Below, one piece after another: positions 36,101 through 46,327 of a stretch of DNA of 64,000 nt. The position numbers and the translations under genes are program-made. Every line of letters starts with the position of its first letter. Position 1 is the stretch's first letter. The stretch is from assembly GCA_016165875.1 (NCBI GenBank), contig JABBOT010000017.1, positions 1,155,330-1,219,329 of the forward strand, in the 5' to 3' direction. The notes below the pieces were generated by a model that had not been told where the DNA came from, did no database searches, and saw nothing but the letters and a program-made list of their open reading frames with translations. The DNA comes from Acanthopleura granulata. Taxonomy: Eukaryota; Mollusca; Polyplacophora; Chitonida; Chitonidae.

Positions 36101-37689
36101 CCATCCCACTCCCCATCTCCATCCGGGCCTAGTAAGGTTTAATAGCCTGGGGGACGTTTACAACCTCAGATGAATGAAAAGAGCTCTCTGCCTCTCATAT
36201 CAGCCACATTAGAAAGGCTGTAAATCTTATCATTCATCAAATCGAAGCAGTAGATCATTCAAGTACAAGGCCTTGTAACAAAAACACGACTGGAAGAACC
36301 AAATAACATTATTTGACTTTCTGACACACCCTGGTATTTTCTACACAAGAAGAAAACTTAAAAATCGAGATATTAAAAGTTCTATGAAATTTTACCTCTA
36401 CCATAATCACAAGCACACGATCTGTTTCTCAGTCACCGAGTACATGTTGCTCGTAAAAAAACAGAAGTAAACAATATTTTATTACCGGTAAAATAATTAC
36501 GCCTGGGGAACAACTTCACATTATATTTCCTCAATTTTTCTGTGAATGAATTATATTTCAAACACAAAAGTAAGATATGGGAATTATTACGCGCTGATGT
36601 CGATTTATTACAAGGCTTGGCATTGTGATTTGCAACACATAGTTGGATTTTATTGCATTTCATCTCTATCATATGTGGCGATGATGATCTCCAGGACTTA
36701 TGCTCTTGATGGCCTCATTTTCTTGGGCCGTGGGTAAAAGTTTGAGGCAAGGAACAACCGAAATACTTGATTTCGGGCGGTTGTACAGGCCATCCCCTCT
36801 TAAGCCAGACGAACACTTCTTCAATGTGTTTTTATCCAGCCTGTCTTTGTACAAGAAAATTGTAAAGTTCCTGACATATCAATGCTTTCGCCTGGATAGA
36901 GCTGTAAACGTAAGAGATTAGTCAGCAGACCTTGTAGTTCAGGATCAGAGGTGTGAGGGATGTTCTTACAGATATACCTTATTTGCTGACAAAAAGTGTT
37001 GGATATTTTCTGAAGAAGTAAAAGGTACAAGCTTTTCGTTTACCCCACCACCAGCATTGTACGTTAAGCGAATGCTTAAAAATAACGCCAGTAAACTGAA
37101 AACTCAAAAATTTCCCAGAATATTTAAATGAGGGGCTGACAATTCACTGGAAATGGAGTATGCGTACAGCGCTTGTTACATCTTTCGTAAAAGGATAAGT
37201 CAAAAAGAGGCGCAAAAGAGAGCTGAGCAAGTTGGCAAGCAAGGCGTAAGTTGTAAATAAAATGACTAGAGTTGTAAATGCTGGCCATTTGTCTGATTGA
37301 CTGGTGGGTGCAAAGCTTGATTCTCTTGTGGCGGTGTTATCTGCCGAACACACGCGTTTCTGACTCCTAGATTGATGAGAAGATTATTGATAACGTTTTC
37401 TCAGTGTTGTTTAAGCTGCTATACTCTGTATGTATGGGTGTGTATCAAAACTCGAAATTATCCGAGTTCGTGTAGCCAATGGTGACTGATCCCGAACGCC
37501 TGCTTCGGGTCCTTCAGTTTGAATATTAATGAGGCAAAATGGCCCGCCCTCTTTCTGTTGAATTCGAATAACGGCAGAATTTCTCCAGGCTCGTATAATC
37601 TACATGGTCAATGAATATTTTCAGTTTCAACGTGATCGTTGATGAACGAACTCCACAAATTTGTTAATTTTAAAATTCCAAATAGGCGG
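33151..37689. other. Unassigned 4.5-kb stretch
   Basis: The longest part of the window without a recognised repeat or gene. Only short open frames (up to about 87 codons), none with a known motif. Host intronic or intergenic sequence is possible. Confidence 0.4.
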
Positions 37690-38050
37690 CGACAGTGTCT
37701 CTTTAAGTAGAAGAGCGGAAGATTTCCTCGCATGCGCAACATCTGACTATTGAAGTGTCATCGCAAACCACGGCGTTCTGTTTTGAGCTTGAACATGCGT
37801 CGGCAAGAAAAAAAAATCGCATAAATTGTGGATCGGTATAAAGTACGTAGTGACGATTATGTCTCCGGTAGATTTCCCCGGTGGGAAATGATTCGAGCTT
37901 GGAAATCGCCACTCAGCCTTGGCTGTTAGGCAATTCGGATCTTCTTCGGGAAAGAATAAAGCATTTCTGGTCATTGTGTCCACAAAGAAAAGTGAGCGAA
38001 CGTTGTAAGGCTGTTCTCCCTTGGGCGACATCAAACCTAATTTAACTCCT
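37690..38050 (-). repeat. Dispersed repeat J, minus-strand copy
   Basis: Its reverse complement has TTAGGTTTGATGTCGCCC, ACGTTCGCTCACTTTTCT, ACCAGAAATGC, ATCATTTCCCACCGGGGAAA, TCTACCGGAGACATAATCG, TTTTTTTTTCTTGCCGACGC and CAGATGTTGCGCATGCGAGG, linking the pieces at 10.6, 17.3 and 17.6 kb into one family. Confidence 0.62.
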
Positions 38051-39299
38051 TACAAATATATTAGGGAGACAGGAGTTAGATTATAGTACAATAATGCCTG
38101 TTTAATACAGCGATGTAGACCATAGCATCTCTCCGGGGGACACATGTTTTATTCCTGCTGCATGCCGTCTTTGAAAGAAGACTTGCAAGGAATACTCAGC
38201 AGGCTTTTTGCCTAGGTGTCTATTTGAACTGTGTTTTCTCATTCTAGATAAAAAAGGTTGTTTTGCGAACGTCAATAGAGCGAACTTTAAGTGATCTCCG
38301 TAATGTAAAATTTAACGGCCCTCAGCACCTGTATAGCAGTGTATAATGACATCACTTTAATGGCTTAGCCTTGTATGAATGAACAGTCAAGGCTTTTAAC
38401 GCTAACTTAACAATTATGCACCAACATCTTACGTAGAACAAGTTACATATAGAAACAAGAATGTGATGTGGATAACAAGTTTGAAAATTAAAGCTGACGT
38501 TTGCCAGAATAAACATATGTTATTTTGTAAATTCTTTAAACTTTATGTACACTCCCGTCAGCCTAGATTGTCAAAACGTCTTGGTCCAAAGAAATAGAAA
38601 TTTACCAGTGTTTCATAGCGAGGGGTGTCCGAGCCATATTGGAACGTTTTAATGCAGAGAAATGTAAGATAGTTTTATTAATAATGTACCATATTGACAA
38701 GTCTAGTAAATTATCATGAACATAACATGTTGTTAAATATATAATATAAGGATATAATTTGCAGACGATTCATGTTTGGTAATTTCTGCGTATGTTTGCA
38801 TTCATACCCAGGGGTGGTATGTATCTGCCTGACTTGGAGGGCAATACGGTAACAGTCTCGTATCTGTATATTGGCTGTGGAATGTGCCAGACGTTATTAT
38901 TGAACTTGGTAGAAGTCAACAGGGAACTCGTAATACTCATCCTCCCCCTGAACAAACCTGTCCCCAAGCCATCAGCTCCTTTGTTCTTTCCTGGAGTGAG
39001 TCACACTTTTCTGTGTACGTATGGACGTAGACCGCTAGACGTGGTGCACAGCAGAGATCGATACATTTTAGGGCGGTCCGGACCCCTTTGTGTTTCCCGC
39101 CAGAGTCTGTGTAGAACCAGTGTTAGTGGACATAACCGAGACACTGAAAACACAGCAGATTCGCTACTGACATAACACCTTTTTTTACTCACTTCGTAAT
39201 CTTATAATTCTCAGTGTGGATATTATTGTGGACTTACCAAAAATACCGTTTGCACAGCAGAATGAATTTTGTCTCTCTACAACCGCATGTAACCTACGT
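38051..39299. other. Unassigned stretch
   Basis: A 127-codon plus frame (38792-39175) has no recognised domain and no supporting context. Confidence 0.3.
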
Positions 39300-39720
39300 G
39301 TACAACAGTGGCATTCAAACAATCTCAAAGTCCCATAGCCTACCTAAAATAGCATCACACTCACCGCAGAGGTGTCAGATTCACTGTGCATATAACGGAG
39401 TCAATTTTGCCGATCCACAATCATATCACAGTTATCGTAAACATACCAGAGTCACTGTACACCTACTGGGGCCACCGCAGACACACCAATGCCAATTGTA
39501 CTGGAGACAATCATTAGTAACTCGCAGATCTAATAGCATGGCTGCTTTCCATTATTTACAGTTATATCAGACATGCAGTCACACAGCTGTTCTGTTAACA
39601 AGAGATGGCATGTTGGACTCTAAGGGGCTACCTTGACCGCTGTATGACTTACGCAGAGGCAAAACAGCTCTGAGCAAATCCGTATATGTAGCCCATCATT
39701 TAACAACAGCGTGGGTCTTC
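39300..39720 (-). repeat. Dispersed repeat K, copy 2
   Basis: The reverse complement carries GATTTGCTCAGAGCTGTTTTG, CTCTGCGG and TACAGTGACTCTGGTATGTT, matching 9.2-9.6 kb. The 140-codon plus-strand frame at 39214-39636 lies almost wholly in this repeat and shows no domain. Confidence 0.55.
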
Positions 39721-41689
39721 ATTATAACGGTGCACATATAATGCTCAGTAGAACTCATTGATTTTTCCAAACCCCTTTTAGCTAACATAACTCGATCACA
39801 CATGTCACAGGTAAAGTACACTTGTGCTTCCAATACTACGCAGGTTGGGAATTATAGTGTTCTTATTCCGGAAAGTGAAACTGAGCACAACGGGAATATC
39901 CCTCCGTGGGAGTAAATGCTTAAATTACGAAAAAAATAAGATCTACTAGGGCATAGAGGATATGTACAGTTCCATTCAAACAAGCAAGCTCTATTACATA
40001 TTACATTGTGGAGAAAGCCCTATGAGACATGACATGTTCTACTGTGTGTTGATGTAAACATTTTGCATATACATAGCTTGAGAAAGAGAAATTACTACTT
40101 GTAAGCGCCGTAAAACAGAGGTGTGATCAGCGCAACAGAAGAAGGCCATCTTCGCTGGGAATCCCTGGAATATGTCGTCCACAGAGTGCACAGTTTACTG
40201 ACTTGTCACATTCTTTTATTAATCACACACAAATTGTTAGTGGACACTTGTTTGGTAGAACTCTTGCCATGTAATGCGGGGTTTGTAATTTACCAGCAGC
40301 GACGGACAACTCAGAAAATAATAACAAAAACCATAATGAATGAAAAAAGAACGACTTTCTCAAAAGAATAATGAGCATAAACAGAATTAATGACAACACC
40401 ATAAACATCTTTAATAATGTTTGAAATGAGCACTTGAACTAAGTGGTTCTGCAATGAAAAGTGATGGTAAAGATCTGGTTCCTGGATCACCAAGCCAACT
40501 TACACTTGAGTCAAACTTAGTCTTAAATTCACACTTTCCTGCATTAAAATTGTGACTCACCTTAATAATTTTTATTTCAGTACTAAGTGTTGTCCTAGAC
40601 CTTCTTGACATTAATAAAAATTAGCACTTAAGATCAAATCTAAAATCAGGATTAGAACCACAGGTTAAGATTTAGTTCGTAAGAGCAAGCATAACTGGAA
40701 TACATGACATTTCTTCCTTCATAGCAGGTTATTGTGCATGATACGAATAGGTATCTTTCAATGTTAAACTGTGTACTACGGACTGGATTGGACGTATCGC
40801 TCCGAACTCACTGGAAACTGTAGACTCCTGCTACATGCAGGTAACTATGTTTCGTTCAAAGTATACATAACTGTTTTATAAATGAAACTGAACTTTAAGA
40901 ATTTGATTTTGGATATTGTTTTACTGGTCGAGAGTCTGAACAAATATTTGAATACCTCGCTTTGTATTCGAAATATTTCAAGCTCCAATCAAACAAGCCG
41001 AAGTTCGAATCTTGCGGACTGCCTCGTTGCCCGAGATTTGGTAAACAGGATTCTGTCAGTCTTGTACTTTGACTTATACCTTCAACAGTGGTAGTATATG
41101 ATTAGTAATATGACAGATCAAAAGAAATGACCATATAATTAACGTATAAGATTCCGTATTAAGCCAGATAAAATCAGAGAATATGTGAAAGGTGTATTTG
41201 GATTAACGGGGACCCCGTTAAAGGGATTTCCCTTTTTGAAAAATAATAAACTACTGGAACAATAAAACTTCAGTTTAGTAATTCAACCAATTTCTAAATA
41301 TTTGAAGCATAACCAGATACTTGCTATCAAATGTGTCGATCTCTCATGGACGTTTGATCTACTTTGGAAAAAATGACTGGTGTTTGAATCGAATTCTAGT
41401 TCCTACTGATAAATCTCCGGCCAGCCATCTGCATGTAACATCGGCGTACAATAGTCCGTATCTAGGTGCCACCACAGATTAAGAAAATCTCCTGAATTGC
41501 GATAGCGGATTCAATATAGGCGCTTGCTTTCAGGCATGACAGGTGTATACAATTTCAATTTACGAAATATGGGAAACAGCGCTAAGAATTACTTGCTGTA
41601 CCTATCTGCGATCGTAGGCTGCAGATTTTTGTCGGCATTTAGGTTTCTTACTTCTTCACCGGAACAGACAGCGAAAATAAGAGATAAGG
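39721..41689. other. Unassigned 2-kb stretch
   Basis: AT-rich. Nothing recognised. A small palindrome around GGGGACCCC lies near 41208. Confidence 0.35.
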
Positions 41690-42300
41690 TATATCTCCGT
41701 GACGTAACAAAGCTCCGGATTATCGTTTGACACGCTCTCCGGGTCAACACGTATTCGTTGATGTTTTCGCCGACCAGCCTTGCTGCTGGGAGTGAGTGGA
41801 ACGGCAAGGGAAACAGATGGCCCTGCCTCTTAGGAAATGAGTTCGTCGATGGAGAATGAAAATCGAGGAAATGTCGGGTCTCTTGGGAACATGGTAGACA
41901 GACACAGGCATTTGCAAGTGATGGAGAAAGAACAGACTTCCCTACCACGTAAAAAGAGACACTCTGATTGGTTGACTTTTCTCGATTTTGTCCCTGAATC
42001 TTCCAGGGGTAGCCCAAAACCCAATGCCGCTGACTGTCCCGACCTTCGATTTTAAAGTTAAACCATGTTTAATTTGCTTTTGTCTCGTTCGTCACCAGAA
42101 ATAGCTATATCAGTGTGAATCACGAGGCAAGCGGCGACTCTATCTCCCATAGTACATCGTGGTATTCCAACAAAAAAGACGTAGGAAGTCATTTATAGCG
42201 GATCATAAGCATGTTTGTGGGAGAAGCCACAACTTGTGGAAATATCCAAATTTGCAAGAAACGAAAGCAAGCACGGCTGCACCAAAATTAAAAAATCACC
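41690..42300 (-). repeat. Dispersed repeat H, copy C (3' part)
   Basis: The reverse complement reads TATAAATGACTTCCTACG, CCAATCAGAGTG, GTCGGGACAGTC, CATTTCCTAAGAGGCAGGGC, CACTCCCAGCAGCAAGGCTGG, GGCGAAAACATCAACGAATA and AATCCGGAGCTTTGTTACGTC, in the order of copies A and B. Its inner end abuts the left TIR of the virus-like element. The 142-codon minus-strand frame at 41589-42017 is this repeat. Confidence 0.68.
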
Positions 42301-42482
42301 ACAAATGCATGGTTAAATTTATGCAGGGAAAATTTTTTGAAATACCACGAAGGTTCACGTAGAGATTTACGCTTGTTTGAGCTTTTAGGAGGCAAGTCGT
42401 AGGATACCTTGCCTTCATAGCGTATACCTATGTGTTAACCTGTGAGGTACTGTGATGTACTTGAGGTACTTGACATACCGGT

Positions 42483-42510
42483 ATGACGTCATAGGGGTGA
42501 CGTCATGATG
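42483..42510 (+). promoter_or_regulatory. Paired TGACGTCA palindromes in left TIR
   Basis: Two copies of the 8-bp palindrome TGACGTCA (the consensus bound by CREB/ATF proteins) 15 bp apart. The right TIR keeps one at about 53060 and a degenerate one. Conservation in both TIRs and position upstream of the TATA-like box suggest promoter elements; function is inferred. Confidence 0.5.
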
Positions 42511-42616
42511 TGTATGTATGAGGTCACAGACAGATGTGCTATAGCTTCTGACTATCTTTTAACCTGGGAGGTTAAAATTTCAAGGTTAAAAGAAACCTGT
42601 TCGTGATGAAGCTGGT

Positions 42617-42730
42617 TAGGTGTCCAACGCTGCATGTTCGAGGGAGTTGGAAGGTGTCCAACGCTGCACATGCTAGTGTTCGAGGTAGCTGGCAGGTGTC
42701 CAACGTTGCGCGTGCTACTGTTCGAGAACG
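42617..42730 (+). repeat. Three iterated GTGTCCAAC units in left TIR
   Basis: AGGTGTCCAACGCTGC occurs three times (the third with one change) with spacings of about 34 and 43 bp, each followed by a TGTTCGAG block. The right TIR has two units at about 52880-52965. Iterons or protein-binding sites are possible. Confidence 0.6.
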
Positions 42731-42754
42731 TCCGGGAGGGTTCGCTTATCTCCA

Positions 42755-42761
42755 TATAAAG
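42755..42761 (+). promoter_or_regulatory. TATA-like box, left TIR
   Basis: TATAAAG, 86 bp upstream of the ATG at 42841. The same heptamer lies 86 bp from the matching ATG in the right TIR. Confidence 0.55.
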
Positions 42762-42840
42762 TCGTTTTTCCACAGCCCAAATGTAAATTTTACCTGGCGA
42801 CTCGAAGCTGACAACTGGCACTGCCTGAATTGCTTTCATT

Positions 42841-42975
42841 ATGCCGAAAAGCAAACAGCCATCAACATCTACTGCGAGGAATACAGCTTCAGTGGAGAAA
42901 GAGACAACGGATGCACAGCCCGTACCCAAGAAGAAGAGCAATCTTGTCCCATCCGTCAAAAATCCACAGCTTTGA
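42841..42975 (+). CDS. Short ORF initiated inside the left TIR, function unknown
   Basis: A 44-codon frame starting MPKSKQPSTSTARN and ending in a Lys-rich PKKKSN segment before a TGA at 42973-42975. The first seven codons lie in the TIR and are almost the same as the start on the zinc-finger/polymerase side (MPKGKQP); after the TIR ends the two diverge completely. It is Ser/Thr/Lys-rich with no domain I recognise. It could be a whole small basic protein, the first exon of a spliced gene, or the stump of a decayed gene. A longer overlapping frame (42603-43007) crosses the promoter region and is less likely. Confidence 0.45.
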   Translation: MPKSKQPSTSTARNTASVEKETTDAQPVPKKKSNLVPSVKNPQL

Positions 42976-43016
42976 GCATAACGATGGATGTCGAATTCAA
43001 GTCATAGGAGATAGAA

Positions 43017-43526
43017 TCAATTTTTCCCAATATACCAGTCCAGTCTTCGGGCGTCAAATCCCCATTCCGGTGGATGCTTAGAATATATTTGCAAAGACAT
43101 TTCGGTGGTAAACTCGTCGAATGCTAACCAGTCTTTTACAAGTTGATGAGGAGCATTGTCTGCCGTCGGAATAACTGTTTCGTCTGACAGGAGATATTTT
43201 CCTCAGCTTTCCACGTGCTCTGGTGGTATGCAAATATTAAACGTTCGATGCAATACAGTCCGCAGGGGAGATATTAAACCACCAAAAGAGGCATAAGCCT
43301 TCGGTCTGACATCATAACAGAAGCAAAACCAGCCAACTCGGCTTCTACTTCTCCGCTGCCCGCAACGCCTCTCTCTGCCGGGACCCACATTATTCTCGAT
43401 AAACTGACGTGGTCGAAAGTGATGAATGAAATGGCTCCTCTTGTTAGCCATGTTATGGAAGAGGAGTGTGAAGGTTACCATGTTGATCATCCCAGCCAAA
43501 GTCGCCATACATGCTTGGAGAGACAC
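43017..43526 (-). pseudogene. Unassigned element gene, one in-frame UGA
   Basis: The minus frame from about 43526 to a TGA at 43017-43019 is open except for one TGA at 43203-43205. The part after that stop (about 61 codons, with QLVKDWLAFDEF and HPPEWGFDARRLDWYIG) has the acidic/aromatic mix of a real protein. The part before it is Arg-rich near its middle and less convincing. No family was recognised; in comparable elements this position may hold a virion or packaging protein. The single stop in an otherwise open frame suggests recent loss, or two separate frames. Confidence 0.4.
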
Positions 43527-43735
43527 TGGAGTGTGGGCACGTGAACAGTGAAATCATGGTCGAACAGGCTGCAATGCATCTAGATGTATGTGCGGTCATC
43601 ATCGATTTTCAGAATGCCGCTAAAGATGATGAATGGCATGAGAATAAAATTCGTCAGTATCTCCTGCAGACCAATGTCCAGAAACGTGACCCTGATTTCC
43701 CCAAACAATACTTACAACGCTTGACAGGACGTTGA
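43511..43735 (+). CDS. Small ORF of the element, function unknown
   Basis: A 74-codon frame with a charged C-terminal half (DEWHENKIRQYLLQTN, then DPDFPKQYLQRL) that looks more like protein than noise. It barely overlaps the opposite-strand frame at 43017-43526. No domain recognised, and no homologue elsewhere in the window. Confidence 0.3.
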   Translation: MLGETLECGHVNSEIMVEQAAMHLDVCAVIIDFQNAAKDDEWHENKIRQYLLQTNVQKRDPDFPKQYLQRLTGR

Positions 43736-43797
43736 GGTGAAGATTCGGAGTTAGAGAAGAAGGAGGTGTAAGTAAGTAACCTATAATTAATTTAATC

Positions 43798-44609
43798 TTA
43801 CACGTAGCTAGAAAAAAAATCTAATATTCTCGCAGCGCTGGCAAAAAAATACACAGTTAACATAACAGAGACAACACCTTCCAAGGCTGAAATGGAAGTG
43901 GGGGGTCTGTGTCGCCCTGTGTTGTCCCTGATATCTATTTTTAATGGTAGAGAATTCTTTCTTCGCCACAGGAATGTACACGATATGCGCAAGGCTTCGG
44001 TAATGTGATCTCCATACCCTCCACGACCATTTCCGTACGAAGTAGTGGGGCTAATGTATCTCCTACCATACGAGGTCTGAGCACATCTGAATACACGTAA
44101 AATGTAGGGACCATATCGTGCAGGTTATCCGAGCCAAAGTACATCATATCTGACGTAGCGTGCATCACAGCTATGTCTGGGAGAGGTATACCAATAATTT
44201 TTTGTAAGCGATAACTCAGCTCCACACGTTGGGGTGATTTAAATAACAGCTTATACCTTTGACGATATGTGTCATACCCAAACTTAATTTGGTTTGCTCT
44301 AGACCCAAGAGCAGGCGCAGTGGAAGCCATCATTTGCGCGTTGAGGGCTGAGGTGATGTCTTGAGATGTCGCGAAATAGCCTTCGGGGAGTAGAACATTG
44401 TCGTTAAGATTATCTGCATGGTGTACCACAAACAAGACCTCGTCGGCTTTGATATTGTACCGCAGTCATGGCTGCTGTATTTCTATCAGGTCACATTCCG
44501 AATTGCCCGAAAGATGGATCGGTTTAGTCAGCTGGGTGGTGTAATTTATTAACGTACTGTCTGGAACATTGTCCAATGAGCGATTAGCACGTAAAGTCAT
44601 GTAAAACAT
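43798..44609 (-). pseudogene. Penton-like/second capsid protein remnant
   Basis: Starts at an ATG at 44607-44609 (MFYMTLRANRSLDN) and shows PDSTLINYTTQLTKPI, LFVVHHADNLNDNVLLP, TSQDITSALN, TFYVYSDV followed by VGDTLAPLLRT, and, in a shifted frame, KIDIRDNTGR. I know this order (N-terminal strand, 'L-x-x-Y-T/S-D-x-x-x-x-x-VGD-x-x-x-PLLR', then 'I-D-I-R-D-x-x-G') from a protein next to the capsid gene in many metazoan virus-like elements, where it is thought to be a single-jelly-roll minor capsid (penton) protein; that role is inference. Damage: in-frame TGA at 44466-44468, and a frameshift near 43945-43990. About 270 codons in all, close to what I expect for the family. Divergent from the capsid gene to its right. 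Confidence 0.75.
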
Positions 44610-44832
44610 GCTGTTTTTCTCACATCTCGGCTCTCAACTAACTGCATAGTATAGGGAACTGCGCTTTTAACATTAGACCATCGCAGAGATTGGATGACTT
44701 TACGCGTAGGCCGTGAATTAGTGAGACAAGAAATCTGCTGGTGACTTGAGGCCTTCGTTGAGATGGGAGTATGCTGCTGTTGCTTCCGTCGTTGCCGTGC
44801 CCACTCTCCTTTTCTTTTTGTTCTTGGCTTTT

Positions 44833-45021
44833 TTATTTTACGTTTGGAAGAGGGGGTGGTGGGGGTAGAGCTGAGTGTGTCGCGCTTTGCTTATGAGGCG
44901 TGTACATGCCCTTCGGCTTTTCTTCCTTCTCCTTTTCTTCTTTATTCACCTGAGTAGGCATAGGTGCATTGACTGGCTTGGGCACCATGAGACTTTGCTG
45001 ATATCGATTTTGAACTGTCAA
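44833..45021 (-). CDS. Lys/Glu- and Pro-rich small ORF, unknown
   Basis: A 62-codon frame with KEEKEKEEKPKG and a PPPPPLP tail, followed in the next frame by a very basic KNKKKRR-type segment. Low complexity, so homology cannot be judged. It lies upstream of the penton-like gene on the same strand and could be a basic core-type protein or chance. Confidence 0.3.
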   Translation of the reverse strand: MTVQNRYQQSLMVPKPVNAPMPTQVNKEEKEKEEKPKGMYTPHKQSATHSALPPPPPLPNVK

Positions 45022-46265
45022 TCAGCGTTGGGAGACTTGTTGGTACTGACGAATTTTATCTTCATTGATAAAATGGGATGCACACAGCCTCATCACCAGC
45101 CTGGGGGCCTGTGGAAATTTTTATTAGCAACGGGGATCCAGATGCGTACTTGGACTAGGCTAACTCGTATTTGTATATGAAAGTCAAAATTGTGAAAAGT
45201 GATGGGGGAAATTTGCCGGACGGGGCCCCCGTGGCAACCGTTAATGTGTGGCTACATTCCCTCCATCAGCAAGTGGACGTCTCCATCAATGACAAGCTCA
45301 CCTCTGCCTCTACAAACATGTATCCTTACCGTGCATACATAGAGATCTTAATTAGCTAAGGAAGAGTTCCTAAAGAAACCCACTTTACGGGGAATCTGGT
45401 TTATGGATACCGCCTGTCATATGGAGAGTAGAGGAAATTAAAACAGTGGATTTCAGAAACGGAAGCGCTTGGCCACAGGAAGTCGCTTGATAGATATCAT
45501 GGGTCGATTGCACTGTGATTTGTTTCTGAGAAGAGCACTCTTTGTTAAACAATGTTCAACCCCAGTCAAAGACGCTTTTTGCAATCATATCAACCGGGCA
45601 AATAGGGGAAGGACGGCAGGCACAGGCGGCTGATTTCAAGACACCGTTTGAGGAAGTAACGTTATTTTAATTAAAGTCATAGTCAATCCCGGTATTCTGC
45701 TAGGACACATGAAAGCCTTGGAGGAGGACTAGGCCAAGTACCGGTTTGGCCGTGTCCTGACCAAGTATTTCCTCAGGAACATACCGCAGTGAACGAGAAA
45801 AATCTGTTTTTAGGCAGTCTTCCCCAGGCTGTGTACAGAGCAGGGCCTTTGACGGAAACTACACACAAAACCCCTTCTACTTCGATCTCCAACATATAAA
45901 CTTCGTGGCCTTACACGTGAACGGACGCCAGGTACCAACCAAGCCACTTACGCGGGATATTAACGCGACAATATTATATTCGCTCTCATATGAACCTGTT
46001 TACTGCCACTGGCAAAGCTGGTAACAACATCAAATATAATGAATTTGAAGGAGGGTTCGTCCCGTTTGCCTTCGATTTGACCGCAGACCAACGCAACGAT
46101 CATCGGTTGAACGTTATGCAGAAGGGCGATCTCGGCTTGGAAATACGATTTTCTCAACCTGTGAGCCACACCCTTAGCATCATTTCCTACGCTGAGTTTG
46201 ATAATATTATCGAGATTGACAAGACCCGCACTGCGCTGTGTGATTCACGAACCAGGCAAAATTAG
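45000..46265 (+). pseudogene. Major-capsid-like protein remnant
   Basis: First in-frame ATG at 45078, then VEIFISNGDPDAYLD, a TAG at 45156-45158, and ANSYLYMKVKIVKS, LHSLHQQVDVSIND and TNMYPYRAYIE. After several frameshifts and lost sequence (about 45360-45980) comes the C-terminal region: FVPFAFDLTAD, HRLNVMQKGDLGLEIRF and SIISYAEFDNIIEIDKTR. This is the pattern of the metazoan protein often annotated 'uncharacterized protein F54H12.2-like', found in virus-like elements beside PolB and adenain and generally taken as a double-jelly-roll major capsid protein. Family recognition is from memory of the motif pattern; the capsid role is inference. It ends 62 bp before the protease start, so the two probably form one transcription unit. 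Confidence 0.78.
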
Positions 46266-46327
46266 AAAAGAAAAAAAAATGAACTCACGACTCTGTCAGT
46301 CATCTCATACTTCTTGCTGCTGGAGTC

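Larger units (their letters stand above)
42355..42861 (+). repeat. Left terminal inverted repeat
   Basis: Matches the reverse complement of 52741-53180. Landmarks in order: CCTTCATAGCGTAT, TTAACCTGTGAGGTAC, TACTTGAGGTAC, TGACGTCATGATGTGT, TATGAGGTCA, ACAGATGTGC, GTTAAAATTTCAAGGTTAAA, GTGTCCAAC units, CATATAAAG, TGACAACTGGCACTG and ATGCCGAAAAGCAAACAGCC. The inner limit at about 42861 is sharp. Confidence 0.88.

Noticed and set aside
39214..39636. 140-codon open frame as a gene
   Set aside because: It lies inside repeat K, which has a non-coding partner at 9.2-9.6 kb.
41589..42017. 142-codon minus-strand frame as a gene
   Set aside because: It is repeat H sequence; copies A and B are not open in the matching frame.
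42603..43007. 134-codon frame through the left TIR as the element's first gene
   Set aside because: It runs through the TATA-like box and iterated sites; the frame starting at 42841 has the ATG that both TIRs share.
43203..44468. UGA recoding (selenocysteine or a variant code) in the element
   Set aside because: Two genes have UGA but the capsid gene has UAG, and frameshifts are common; ordinary decay explains it.
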